From positions 16,745,739-16,809,738 of the forward strand of contig CP136062.1 in the NCBI GenBank assembly GCA_032622095.1: a stretch of 64,000 nucleotides of DNA, in the 5' to 3' direction. The position numbers were made by a program, and so were the translations under genes. The notes under the pieces were generated by a model that was not told the origin of the DNA, searched no databases, and worked only from the letters and a program-made list of their open reading frames with translations. The stretch is from Siphonodentalium dalli. Taxonomy: Eukaryota > Mollusca > Scaphopoda > Gadilida > Siphonodentaliidae. Below, piece by piece: positions 21,434-32,727 of this stretch (positions are counted from its first letter, which is position 1; each line of letters starts with the position of its first letter).

Positions 21434-22361
21434 GTACGTTTAATGTGATTATTATATGTCAGACTAATTAACAGCTATAAAGTCACCCGTTCTATGGACT
21501 GAAACACTCACTGGTTCGTTTGGTACTACAGTACAATCATCTGATGGCATATAAGACTATTAGCTTTAAATTATATTCAATATGAGAAGAGTTGGCTTCA
21601 AATCAATGAAGATATTTCAATTTTTGACTTTAAGATCACCATTTTTGCCACCATTTTGTTAGACCGAAGGGACATATTCTCGGTATATAGCTCACTGTGA
21701 CTGTATCAGATTAGGATTGGACATCATTTACGGTGGTGCAACTAGCCATTTACACCGATAATTTTCGTCTAAATGAAAACAATCTGGTGAACTTTCTCTA
21801 AAATTGTCCAATTTTACTAATTTCGGTTTCCATTTTGTCACTGTTTTGGAAAGTGATTCCCTCATTGATGCTAAAATGGGAACCAGTGGTTTATATCTGA
21901 CATCTAATTAGTATGCAGTATACTGGATTGTCTGCTTCTCAATATTCTGGGCACTAAAATAATATTTTATTTTTCTTTGAAATTTATTACATCTATTTCA
22001 ATTTTTGAGAGACACTGATTTAGGGCCAAATCCTCGTGATATGGCTCAAAATGATCAAATATTGATTTAACATGTATAAATTGCCAAATTTACCATTTTG
22101 TCTGCCATTTTTTATTTTGACAATCGAATTGTACACAATATGACATATATCATTTTATGACAACATTAATAATCTGTTTTTGTTGCATGTTTCTGCCATC
22201 TTTATAACTTAAAGTTAAAACGCTGTGGTAACATGTGGAATCTTAACATCTAACATGCATTAAATTTGCCTTTGTAGACATTTTTCCTAATTTTGAGGGC
22301 TGATGTTTCCCTATATGGGTATCACATTTACTTCACATTTACTTCACATTTACTTCACATT
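21434..22361. other. Intronic sequence, nothing recognised
   Basis: AT-rich sequence with repeated 'CCATTTTG' phrases. TTCACATTTACTTCACATTT is repeated just before the MITE at 22364. Confidence 0.5.
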
Positions 22362-22363
22362 TA

Positions 22364-22575
22364 CAGTAATGTCCTAATTAATCGACTCCCTAACCACAGC
22401 AGAATTATGGGTAACTTTTCAGGATTTAGTCGGAAATATGGCTTGTTGCCATTCATAGGAAAGCTCTCGGGGAGAGCTTTCCGATGAATGGCAACAAGCC
22501 ATATTTTCGACTAAATCCTGAAAAGTTACCCATAATTCTGCTGTGGTTATGGAGTCGATTACTTAGGGCATTACT
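22364..22575. mobile_element. TA-type foldback MITE, complete
   Basis: CAGTAATGTCCTAATTAATC to its complement, with TA on both sides and arms meeting at CTCTCGGGGAGAG. Confidence 0.9.
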
Positions 22576-22708
22576 GTACTTCTGTCAGCCTCTCAAAGTA
22601 AAAAACATTTTGATTTTAAGTAAATTTCAGGATGTATATGTGTCGGCGCACGTGATCCAGATTGTACACGGTTAAATCTGGCTGCTGGATAAATCGGGCC
22701 TGGTAAAA

Positions 22709-22726
22709 TTTGGGGGGGGGGGGGGT
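22709..22726. repeat. G-tract
   Basis: A run of about 14-15 G residues, possibly able to form a quadruplex. Confidence 0.8.
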
Positions 22727-23723
22727 TGGATATGGGTCGGGGGTGGTCAGCGCACACGAGTCGGATTTTCACTCCGGACATATATAATCATGCTATGTCA
22801 CTTTAGTCTATATATCCAACTGGTGTGGTCAGTGTATCTAGCCAGTTACTATAGCTAATCAAGGTGGTTTTATTTTAATATGTATTTCTAAAGACTAATA
22901 TTTATTAATAATAAATTAAATAATATTAATAATATATTGAGATCACGAACAATATCCATAAATTGGCTTAATAGACCTGTCCGCAGCTGCAGCCCTCTTG
23001 TTGCGACTATTATACAGACACTCATTTCCTGCCCACTGTCTACCAGCCATTGTTCCTTTTTGATCGACCAGAATTCTTGACTTTAATTTGGAATTAGCGG
23101 TCGCCGCTAACTATTCCAACATTTTGAATGAGGTTTTGGTCATGTGACAATCGTTCATGGGACAAACAAAACACTCGCGTTGTCATCATCAGGAGGCGGA
23201 TTCTCCTGATGAAATAAAACTCAGTTGGATCCGACAAAAACGGCTCCATTGTTAGGCACACAAGATTAATCGGGGACAATCGGGATCGTTTTGCGCCGAC
23301 ACCATAACTGTGTGTTTAAATTTTATTGAATTATATGTTATAAAATGCATTTCAGATATGGTGGTGTCATCAGGTTTATATTTTTTTATATTTGCATGAT
23401 TATCAAAATCCATCATAATTTTTTAAAAAGTTTTTATGATTGCATTTAAGAATTATAATTTCTTAAAAAATTTAACAGGTTCTATATTTTTAAATATATA
23501 TTCAGTGTTTCAGACCTTCAGTTACAACAACAACATGTAATATCTACTCTGACACAATTTTTGCTTTTTTCCCTGAATAAGATATGAAAAGTAAAAACCA
23601 TATCGTCGGTGGGCTCTTAAAATATTGTTATGGTGTTTTGGTGCGAAGGCACTTTTTTCACATATAGAATCTACGGATTCATTTACATAAGATCCTTAAA
23701 GAAATTGTCAATTTTTCAAGTAT
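22727..23723. other. Intronic sequence, nothing recognised
   Basis: No exon is found. ATTATTAATA-type AT-rich patches and no family assignment. Confidence 0.4.
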
Positions 23724-23943
23724 AAACCCTTCCATGACTGGAGCTTCCTGAAATTTTGCGAAAACCCAGTGCATTCTCTTATATATGTGAGTCTCCCATA
23801 GGGAGCCTCACATATATAAAGGAATGCATTGGCCTGACAACATTGCTCTTATATATGCCTTTGGGAGACATGCATATATAAAAGAATGCACTGGCACAGG
23901 ATCCTTAATGCTGCACCAGCCTAGCTCCGGTCATGAAAGGGTT
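23724..23943. mobile_element. piggyBac-like TTAA MITE
   Basis: The left end is AAACCCTTCCATGACTGGAGC and the right end GCTCCGGTCATGAAAGGGTTA. Two damaged CCAGTGCATTCTCTTATATA palindromes lie inside. Confidence 0.75.
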
Positions 23944-23983
23944 ATCTAAGTTTTATAAAAATTGGCTCGGAAACTCTTGAGTA

Positions 23984-24182
23984 CCGTATTGCCATAAATA
24001 ATCGACTGCTTAACCACAGCAGAATTATGGGTAATTTTTCAGGATTTAGTCGGAAATATGGCTTGTTGCCATTCAGTGAGAGCTTTCCGATGAATGGCAA
24101 CAAGCCATATTTCCTACTAAATCCTGAAAAATTACCCATGATTCTGCTGTGGTTAAGGAGTCGATTATTTAGGGCATTTCTG
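23984..24182. mobile_element. TA-type foldback MITE
   Basis: It starts CCGTATTGCCATAAATAATC and ends AGGGCATTTCTG between TA dinucleotides, with full foldback arms. Confidence 0.85.
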
Positions 24183-24454
24183 TACATCTCTTACATTGTT
24201 ATATTATATGAAGTTATGATTGCAACTCTTTATGCATGACATGCTTGTTGCTTCTGTTCTTTATGCATGACATGCTTGTTGCTTCTGTTGACAAATTGTT
24301 ATTTTTAGTTCTGCAGCAATATTTAACTTAGAAGCATATACCTTTCAACACATATTTAAATTCGCACAATATTATTTTTTCCTAAGTTTTAAAATCATTT
24401 ACTTTAAATTTTCGCCCCATGGTGTGCGCATTTAAAACTGACAAAATAGATATA

Positions 24455-24607
24455 AATATAGAATATGTAGCTAGTGTCGTCGCTTAAAATGTTTATGTCC
24501 GTGAGGGGGATTTGAGCATCTATTGGGCGAGGCTCTGCCGAGTCCAATAGATACCAAATCCCCCGAGCGGACATAATCAGTTTAAGCGACGACATTAGCT
24601 ACATATT
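24455..24607. repeat. Foldback / inverted repeat
   Basis: TATGTAGCTAGTGTCGTCGC...GGGGGATTTGAGCATCTATT pairs with AATAGATACCAAATCCCCC...GCGACGACATTAGCTACATA. Arms are about 65 bp. Confidence 0.85.
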
Positions 24608-24979
24608 TTATTTATCCATCGCACAAAACTTGCCTTTTGTGAGGTAAATCTGTCATTTTCCTACAGTTTTACATTCGTTACTTCGATGACGCCATTACAT
24701 TTATTAGGTCAAGCAAACCAATTAGCATTCATGACGTGGGAAAACCGGAGTGCAGCTTAGAGCGAAATAGTTCGTTGGCATTTTTACATTTATTATAAGC
24801 AGACCTTGTTCTGATGATTTATAGATGTTTTAGAGCTAAAACATATATCATTTTACGAATTATTTTAGTGAATTATACACGATAAAAACGTTCTGAAATC
24901 AAAATGACGTCATTAAGGCCGGTTGACGTCCCTAGTTACCTGCGCAATTTGCATATCAAATTACATCATAAAAGTAGTA

Positions 24980-25050
24980 CTAACCTAATAAAGCTACGTT
25001 GACCTAATAAAGCTACATTGACGTAATAAACGTAACGTTTATTAGGCAGG
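24980..25050. repeat. Short tandem 'CCTAATAAAGCTAC' repeats
   Basis: CTAATAAAGCTACGTTGAC occurs twice, followed by related GTAATAAACGTAACG. Confidence 0.6.
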
Positions 25051-25261
25051 CTTTATGTAGTGGATAAAGTTCATTATGATGCAAATGATTGTACTATTCT
25101 TCACATTCGTCATCACTTGAATGTGTTTCGGTCCGATATCTGGTTTTCGGTTGTTATATGTCTGTTCTCGGTGTGCATTTTATTCTACTTTGCTGAAATT
25201 CATTACAAAATGGAGCTTATTTCAAAGTAATTTTATGGGCATCGAAAGTCGAATTAAAGCT

Positions 25262-25700
25262 TAACACTTCCATGTCTGGAGCTTCCTGAATTTTTGCGAA
25301 AACCTTGTGCCAATGCATTCTCTTATATATGCGAGTCGACATTAAGGTCACTTCGCATATATTAGAGATTGCATTGGCCTAACAAATTTTATATTATTTT
25401 TTATAATTGTTAGAAGAATCTAAGAAAAAATTAAAAAAATTAAAAAGTTTTTTTAAAGAATGTAAGAAATAATGATAAAAAATAATAAAAATTGTTAAAG
25501 AATGTAAGAACAAATTAAAAAAATGATAAAATTGTTAAAGAATATAAAAAAAAAATGACAAAAATTGTTAAAGAATGTAAGAAAAAATGATAAAAAAATT
25601 GTTAGGCTAATGCATTCTCTATTATATGCATGGCAACCTATGGTCAACTCGCATATATAAGAGAATGAGAGCTTTCCAATGAATGGCAACAAGCCATATT
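25262..25700. mobile_element. piggyBac-like MITE, truncated
   Basis: It starts AACACTTCCATGTCTGGAGC and contains two damaged palindromic cores around AT-rich GTTAAAGAATGTAAGAA repeats. The right palindrome runs directly into GAGAGCTTTCCAATGAATGG, an arm of the TA-type foldback family, so the right end is chimeric. Confidence 0.7.
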
Positions 25701-25754
25701 TCCGACCAAATAATTAATTTAAATGCATCGTCATAGAAATCCTTACATGAAATA

Positions 25755-26150
25755 GTGTGTCTGTCATTTACAGAATAAGGCTGCCAGAGTGTGAATTTAG
25801 TGATGCTACCCCACGCATCAGGCTATCATCACTAAATTCATCCTCTCGGGCCTCAACTGCTATGGGAGATCTAAGTTCCCCAGATGAAGTTGGTGATGTT
25901 CACCCATTAATCTCCTCGATTATGCATTTTAGTTTCTGCAAATTATGGAATATAGAACTGAACAGCAGAGTAAAAGTAACTAAAAACAATGTTAGGTTGA
26001 GAATATAGATACTTCCCAGAAGGTGAGGCCTAAGCAGAATGAGGTCCCCAGAGGGTAAATTTGGTGATGCTAACCCAGTGTGCATGGTTGCATCACTAAA
26101 TTCACCCTCTGGGGACCTCATTCTGCAAATGGCAGACACACTATTTGAAG
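25755..26150. mobile_element. Composite 'AATTCACC' MITE
   Basis: Terminal hairpins GTGAATTTAGTGATGCTACC... and ...AATTCACCCTCTGGGGACC flank a middle shorter than in other copies, retaining CCCCAGATGAAGTTGG and AAACTAAAA-like pieces. Confidence 0.75.
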
Positions 26151-26274
26151 GCTTGTCATTGACATGAAATAGGTAAGAGTAACTATAGCAACGACAATGT
26201 AAATACATGTATGCTTCTGATTTCAGAAAAGCCATCAATTATTTAAAATTGAGCAGTATATACAACTCATTAGC

Positions 26275-26616
26275 TTAACCCTTTAGCGAGTAGAACGAAA
26301 TATATGTCGTCTATCGGTTGAGGAGTAGAACGACATATATGTCGTTTCAGGAAGTGTTATTTTATGTTGACATAACTTCAATAAATCATATGATTTATAA
26401 ATTATTTGAATAGGACTCATTTTGATTAATATAATGTCCCGAATGTATAAGTGCAATCGATTATGATAACACACGTAAACAAAAAATGCACATAAATTAA
26501 AAGGAATTATTGGAGACTTTTGACCCGAACTTGTTAATAATTATTGCTATGACGTTGACGTTAAATTTACTCATGACGTCATGTATATGACATTACAGAT
26601 ACTCTCCAAAGGTTAA
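26275..26616. mobile_element. Probable TTAA MITE with ATATATGTCGTT repeats
   Basis: TTAACCCTTTAGCGAGTAG opens it and CCAAAGGTTAA closes it. The phrase GTAGAACGAMATATATGTCGT occurs twice near the left end. The inverted ends are short. Confidence 0.5.
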
Positions 26617-26680
26617 ACAGTATATATATATAGCTATATATTTTTCCCGTATTTTGAGTCATAATACTTTTTGTTCATCA

Positions 26681-26896
26681 TAACCCTTTCATGACTGGTG
26701 CTTCCTGAAGTTTTGTGTGAGTCGTCCATGGTGCGCCTCGCATATATAAGAGAATGCATTGGCCTAACAATATTTACCTTGATCTTGTAAGCCAGTGTAT
26801 TCTCTTATATATGCGAGACTCACATATATAAAAGAATGCACTGGCACAGGGTCTTTAATGCTGCATCAGAGCAGCTCCCATCATTAAAGGGTTAAC
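26681..26896. mobile_element. piggyBac-like TTAA MITE
   Basis: It runs from ATAACCCTTTCATGACTGG to CATCATTAAAGGGTTAA, with reduced palindromes inside. Confidence 0.75.
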
Positions 26897-26934
26897 TGAA
26901 GTTATCATCCGGAAACCTGATTATAGTTGTGTGC

Positions 26935-27358
26935 CTGTCAATCACAGAATGAGGTCCCCAGAGGGTGAATTTAGTGACGCTATCCCACACAGTGGGCTAG
27001 CATCACCAAATTCACCCTCTGGGGACCTCATTCTGCAAGGCCTCATCTGCTATGGGAGACATAGACTCAAATTGAAGTTCCCAAATGGTGAATATTGTTA
27101 TGTACACCCATTGGGAACCTTGATTATGCAATGTGTCGGCCCAATTTGGGGATATAGAAAAACTAAACTAAAAAAGAAATAGAATCTATGTGAAGAAGTT
27201 TCTATAGAAATTATATAATAAAGAAACTTTCCAGAGAAGATGAGGCCTAAGCAGAATGATGTCCCCAGAGGGTGAATTTAGTGTATGGAGGATAGCGTCA
27301 CTAAATGCACCCTCTGAAGACCTCATTCTGCAAATGACAGACACACGACTCAGGCTTG
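26935..27358. mobile_element. Composite 'AATTCACC' MITE
   Basis: Both terminal hairpins and the middle (CCCAAATGGTGAATATTG, TTGGGAACCTTGATTATGC) are present. One hairpin arm has a deletion at GTGTATGGAGGATAGCG. Confidence 0.85.
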
Positions 27359-27384
27359 TTCCCTATGGTCATTTGTTGAACTTA

Positions 27385-27571
27385 CAGTAATGTCCTAATT
27401 AATCGACTCCATAACCACAGGAGAATTATGGGTAACTTTTCAGGCTATAGTCGGAAATATGGCTTGTTGCCATTACCGATGAATGGTAACAAGTCATATT
27501 TGCGACTAAATCCTGAAAAGTTACCCATAATTCTCCTGTGGTTATGGAGTCGATTAATTAGGACATTACTG
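27385..27571. mobile_element. TA-type foldback MITE
   Basis: CAGTAATGTCCTAATTAATC to AATTAGGACATTACTG between TA dinucleotides. The loop is shortened. Confidence 0.88.
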
Positions 27572-27608
27572 TAATATTTTAACATTTCTCACCAATGAAT
27601 AGGAATTC

Positions 27609-27975
27609 TTCTGCTCATGTATTATAATCATCTGTCTGTCGTCTGCTCATGTATTATAATCATCTGTCTGTCGTCTGCTCATGTATTATAATCATCTGTC
27701 TGTCGTCTGCTCATGTATTATAATCATCTGTCTGTCGTCTGCTCATGTATTATAATCATCTGTCTGTCGTCTGCTCATGTATTATAATCATCTGTCTGTC
27801 GTCTGCTCATGTATTATAATCATCTGTCTGTCGTCTGCTCATGTATTATAATCATCTGTCTGTCGTCTGCTCATGTATTATAATCATCTGTCTGTCGTCT
27901 GCTCATGTATTATAATCATCTGTCTGTCGTCTGCTCATGTATTATAATCATCTGTCTGTCGTCTGCTCATGTATC
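27609..27975. repeat. 32-bp minisatellite, about 11.5 near-identical copies
   Basis: The unit is GTCTGCTCATGTATTATAAT plus CATCTGTCTGTC. Copies are essentially identical, suggesting recent expansion. The flanks CTGCTCATGTAT...CTGAATACC and GAATAGTAGACAATTCC match the TTAA MITE family at 35341 and 50830, so the array seems to have grown inside such an element. Confidence 0.97.
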
Positions 27976-28080
27976 CTGAATACCTCTCTAATTGAATAGT
28001 AGACAATTCCAATATATACCTTATAACTGAAAGTTTCAAGTTGTTAAATGTACAGTCAATTTCAGTTAAATGCATATCGT

Positions 28081-28480
28081 TTAACCCTTTACCCAACAAA
28101 CCGGCCAAAACCGGCCAAATAAAGCTTCAACAGCCTAAAATATCTTTGGTCTGTCTCAATAGAACCATACAAATATGGATATCATTGGAACCGGCTCCTT
28201 GACCACATTGTGATAGTTACAGTTATGCCCTGTGCCAATGCATTCTCTTATACATGCGAGTCGACCATAGGTCGCCTCGCATATATAAGAGAATGCATTG
28301 GCCTAAAAAAAATCTTTTTTTAACACTTTTTACCATTTTTTCTTACATTCTTTAACAATTTTATAATTTTTAATGTGTTAAGCCAATGCATTCTCTTATA
28401 TATGCGAGGCGACCTATGGTCGACTCACATATATAAGAGAATGCATTGGCACAGGGCCCTTCTGTTGGGTAAAGGGTTAA
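28081..28480. mobile_element. piggyBac-like TTAA MITE, inverted relative to 16891
   Basis: It runs from TTAACCCTTTACCCAACAA to GTTGGGTAAAGGGTTAA. Two palindromic cores in opposite orientation are present. The left unique block (AAAGCTTCAACAGCCTAAAA) is the complement of the right block of the 16891 copy. Confidence 0.9.
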
Positions 28481-28799
28481 ATGCATAATTTGGATATCTG
28501 CATAAAATATGCATGCACCAAACCATTTTCTCATAAAATCGTTTATATGCATAAGGGTCACACTGTATTCCGTTTTTATGCATAAGAATATCACCAAAAA
28601 TGTTGCTGATAAGGGTTTAAAAGTCTAATTATGGTGTCAAATTTATAGCAATTTAAAATAAAAGTTAGTTTGAAATACGTATTTTATGGAATAGTTAATA
28701 CAAAATTGTTGACGACGACCAATCGAACTGAAATATGTAAAAAAAAAAAAATTTAAATGTGTTTTTCCTTGAATTGATGGTATTGAGGAGTAGATTATC

Positions 28800-29138
28800 T
28801 TATTCCATGCATGCTTTTGTGAATTCACATAACAACTTCGTATCTTTTGGATTATTAGGGTTAAAAAAATCAAATCTGGTTAATCCCAGCTTATTCAGAA
28901 GGGGTGCTCTATGTTCAGTGTGTTTCTGACAAAATAATTGGAAATGCTCTTCATCTTCCATAATGTTACAAAATGAGCATTTCGTATCTTTCCTATCAGG
29001 TTTTGGTCTTTTCATGCATTCAGTTTCTATGGCCAGTCTATGAGCACTCAGCCTCAATGATGTGAGCAATTTTGTGAGATTTTTGTGTGTTCTGAATTTC
29101 AGATAACTTAAATTAAAACTCTGATACATGTATAACAA
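28800..29138 (-). pseudogene. C-terminal end of a non-LTR retrotransposon reverse transcriptase
   Basis: A 112-codon minus-strand frame shows LTKLLTSLRLSAHRLAIETE, then KCSFCNIMEDEEHFQLFC and R-x-P-L-L. This is the typical tail of LINE ORF2 proteins: an 'L-R-x-S-x-H-x-L-x-I-E' segment followed by a CCHC-like zinc-binding C-x2-C...EDEEHF...C block. No reverse transcriptase catalytic core or endonuclease is seen upstream on the minus strand, so it is a short 3' remnant, as expected for 5'-truncated LINE copies. Confidence 0.8.
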
Positions 29139-29399
29139 AAGTTTATTACCTTCTACCTTTTGTGCAAGATAATTATTTGCCCATTAACTTCTTTTTTATG
29201 GAATTGATAAATTTTTTCCTCAATACCATTCATGCTCAGAGATGCAAGATCTATATTAAAATGGGTGGTGATCCACTCATTAAATAAGGGTTAATATTTT
29301 GGTCGCTGTTTGAATTAAATAATTTTATACATTCTTGATAGACGCGTACAGAATAATACAAGTAAACCAAGAGGCCTGAGGCATGATGTTATTCTACGA

Positions 29400-29700
29400 C
29401 AATCGATTTCATCCGCCATATCGTAAGTCGGGATTTTTTTTACCCTGTGCCAATGCATTCTCTTATATATGCGAGTCGACCATAGGTCGCCTCGCATATA
29501 TAAGAGAATGCATTGGCCTAACAATTTTATATAATTTTAATAATATTTTCTTGTATTCTTTAACAATTTTATAATTTCACCCATACAGAGCCCCAGACAA
29601 ACATGAGCAGACGACACTCTTCTATATGCTTCTATATATGTGTGGGGCTACCTGCAGGGTAATGGATGTTTTTTATTTTATGTCCTAAAAATTGCAGAAA
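29400..29700. mobile_element. Palindromic MITE, left half
   Basis: ATCCGCCATATCGTAAGTCG and a complete TGCCAATGCATTCTCTTATA palindrome are followed by the interior seen in 5996-6459. It breaks off in CCTAAAAATTGCAG. Confidence 0.75.
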
Positions 29701-29845
29701 ACACAATGGACACATCTCTCACGACTCTATATTTACTCCATGGTCACAGGGGCGTTCATTAAAAACAAGTAAAAAATATAAATAATAAGCATGTAAATTA
29801 AAAACAAGCGTGCCACTTTAACAAACACATCGCCATGATATATAG

Positions 29846-29990
29846 AGGATCTGCAACGAGTTCGCAGTTTATAGCGGAATTTACAAAACAAGTTCAGTAA
29901 ATTAGGTCTGGACCGAGCCTTTGGCCTTTGGACCTAATATACTTGACGAGTTTTGTAAATTCCGCTATAACCTGGGGACGAGTTGTAGAT
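29846..29990. repeat. Foldback / inverted repeat
   Basis: GATCTGCAACGAGTTCG...TATAGCGGAATTTACAAAAC pairs with GTTTTGTAAATTCCGCTATA...ACGAGTTGTAGATTC. Confidence 0.8.
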
Positions 29991-30299
29991 TCTATTTATT
30001 TTATGATCCAAAACCTCGACAAAACATACTAAAATCAACAAATGGGAATCGAAACTAACAGTGGCATCTATAAAGCAATGTGATGACGTTTCACGCAACT
30101 ATGCATTGTTTGTCCGCGTAAAGAAATAATCCCAGATAAAAAAAGACTCTGGAGTATATTTAATAACTTTTCAAACTCTTCATTCATTATAGTTTGTTGA
30201 AAAAATATTGGAAGCCATAGTATTTTGAGACGTAGCGTACGGAATATAAACAGACAACAAACCGGAAGTCAAAGGTCACCTGGTACTATTTCCTGTCAC

Positions 30300-31770
30300 A
30301 AGTATAATAGTCTAGGCAAATACGGACATAGGTGTCGCCTCGAGAGGGAATTTATGAGACCTACATTTTTGGTTAGCATGAACACTTAACTTTTGGAATT
30401 CGTATGTTGGATTTGTCAGATGGGAGGACTTCGCACCGCATGGTTTTATTGAGGCACCTGGTGATAAAATCGGTTTTTTTTTTTAATAAAGCCGACATAT
30501 TTGACAGTTTATTCACACCTTTTGAGAAAGATATTCGTCCAATTTTTATACCTGTAAATGGGGTGATAACCAGAGTAAGGTAATACATGTAACCATTAAA
30601 TCTCGGAATGACAGTCATGACGTCATGTGACGTGAAATAATTTTTAGGGTGAGAAGAATATGACAATTCACATAAAGCGTTGTTTCTTATAAAATCAGAA
30701 GTATGATGGTTATGCCAAATTATTTTATACCATGGGAAACTACTGCCAATTGGCTACGTTTTAGTATATCACTGTTGGTCGCATTATTTTGTATCAAAGG
30801 AAAAAAGAAATTAACCCTCCCCCCTAAAACTGAAAGGCGTCAGGCTGTGGAGTAAGGCACACAGAACTCATGGTTATGTGCCAAATTGAGAAATTAACAC
30901 AATGGCCATTGATGGACTGCTAAGGTATTGTCTAAAATATGTGTTTCGATCGACACAGTCGAGCGTTAAAGTAACAATATCATATAATGTACCTCCTGAC
31001 TCAATTTTTTAACAAATTTTAGATTTTTTTCCCAAAAAGATAATCTAAATTGCATTTTGTCTTCTTCCGGGAGGCAAAAATGAAAATAATATGTACATTA
31101 TATATTGTTTCTACTTTAATGTTCGAATTTGTAGACAGACAACGGCCGTTGTGATAATTAAGCCTATTGACATGTAACGTGAGTTCTGGTGCCTTATACC
31201 ACAGCATGGTGCATCTTAACTTTAGGGGGGGGGGTTGATTTTTCTGCCTCTGATAAAATATAATGCGGCCTACAGCGATAAGTGATATATTAAAATATAG
31301 CCAATTGGCAGTAGTTTCCCCATGGTATAAAACAATGCAGCATACCCATCTTACTTTATGATTTAAAAGAAACGAAAGACAACGCTTTGCTCGAATCGTC
31401 ATATTTGTCTCACCCAAAATATAATTTGATGTCACATGACATCATGACTGCAATTCCAAGATTCAATGTTTACATGTATTACCCTACTCTGGTTATCGCC
31501 CCACTCTCAGGTATCAAAATTGGACGAATGTTTCTTCTCAAAATGTGTGAAAATACTCTGTCAAATATGTCGGCTTTATTTAAAAACATTCCGTTTTTTT
31601 CATCAGGTGCCTCAAGAAAACCACACGGTGAGAAAAAAGTCTGCCTATCTGACAAATCTAACATACGGATTCCGAAAGTTTAGTATTTACGCTAACCAAA
31701 AATGTAGGTCTCATAAATTCCCTCTTGAGGCGAAACCTATGTCCATTTTTCCCTGGCCTATAACTTCTGT
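30300..31770. mobile_element. Large imperfect palindrome, about 1.45 kb
   Basis: Blocks on the left recur in reverse complement and reverse order on the right: GACCTACATTTTTGGTTAGC / GCTAACCAAAAATGTAGGTC; GATATTCGTCCAATTTTTAT / AAAATTGGACGAATGTTTC; ATACCATGGGAAACTACTGC / GCAGTAGTTTCCCCATGGTA. The centre is near 31000. Many small differences separate the arms. It could be a large foldback transposon or an inverted duplication of an unknown element. No protein domain is recognised. Confidence 0.8.
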
Positions 31771-31794
31771 TATTATTCTCCCTGCAACGAGTTG

Positions 31795-32070
31795 TGCGGG
31801 GGGGGGGAGGGGGGGTTATACATGAATCAGCTTGTCTGTCCGTCAGTCAGTCTGTTCATCTGTTCGTGGACACAATTCTGTCTGAGCTTTTATTCCTACA
31901 TTTTTTGGTCAATTTTTTTAAATCTTGGCACATATATTTTGTACCATGGGAACCTGTTCTCCTGTGATTATGAGGACCATCAGACATTTATTTCTGGAGT
32001 TATCCTCCGTTTTTACTTAAAACATTCAATACGGGGGGGGGGGGGGGGGGGGGGGGGGGGTATACCTTAG
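31795..32070. repeat. Dispersed repeat bounded by G-tracts
   Basis: A G-rich run at 31798-31815 is followed by CTGTCCGTCAGTCAGTCTG-type sequence, and a second run of about 27 G residues spans 32035-32060. The arrangement resembles the GGGGGGTATA family at 6690 and 20765. Confidence 0.65.
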
Positions 32071-32273
32071 TCCCACGCCCATCTCTAGTTAACACAATTT
32101 TCTCTTTAAGCCGTGAATTATGAAGTGAATAAAAATTGAATTCAATATCCACTTAATTGGAGTGGATTATTAAATTCCAAACTCAATAGCGTAAGGCTTA
32201 TATACCCCTGATCGACATGCTCCCACCGACTCCATGATTAAAATTTCCAAATTTTATTGTCTTTGGGTTTCAG

Positions 32274-32421
32274 ATTTTAGACCCTGTATTCATCCAAAGG
32301 CTGGAATGTATGAGAATATGTGTTATCGTCTTTGTGTTTCAGATTTTTTCCCCCCCTGACGACGTGCGCCCACCGACTCCAATGATTAATATTTTCAAGT
32401 GTTATTGCTTTTGCGTTTCAG
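32274..32421 (+). repeat. 148-bp duplication of intron end and CTLD3 exon start
   Basis: The sequence GATTTTAGACCCTGTATTCA with its TTTCAG acceptor occurs at 32274 and again at the real exon (32422). CCACCGACTCCA and the following intron segment are also doubled. The upstream copy diverges (GAATATGTGTTATCGTC) and runs into another TTTCAG. It has no donor or helix region, so it is a decoy exon start. Confidence 0.9.
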
Positions 32422-32587
32422 ATTTTAGACCCTGTATTCATCCGAAGGCCGGAATGTATGAGGATATGTGTTATTGGTTGATTTACGAAGATAAATTGTC
32501 AAACATTTCTGATGATCAGTGTGCGGAGCATGGTGGAAAACTTGCAATCATTAACAGTCAAGGAATCATGGATTTCATAGCTGAGCT
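32422..32587 (+). CDS. CTLD3, first-half exon
   Basis: The acceptor is TTGCGTTTCAG|AT and the donor GAGCT|GTGAGT. Phases are 1 in and 2 out. The translation begins DFRPCIHPKAG and has the partner cysteine in MCYWLIY, so it is long-form. DDQCAEHGGKLAIINSQG and MDFIAEL give the standard helix 1, G-G-x-L-A and helix 2. It follows EGF1 in frame (split Asp codon). Confidence 0.9.
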
Positions 32588-32616
32588 GTGAGTATGTGAC
32601 CAGTCTATGGGGTATA

Positions 32617-32726
32617 CAGTAATGCCCTAAATAATCGACTCCTTAACCACAGCAGAAGTATGGGTAATTTTTCAGGTTTTAGTCAGAAATATGGCTTGTT
32701 GCCATCAATCGGAAAGCTCTCAGTGT
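32617..32726. mobile_element. TA-type foldback MITE, left arm only
   Basis: CAGTAATGCCCTAAATAATC to GGAAAGCTCTCAGTG. The right arm is replaced by the TTAACCC end of the next element, which probably inserted into the loop. Confidence 0.85.
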
Positions 32727-32727
32727 T

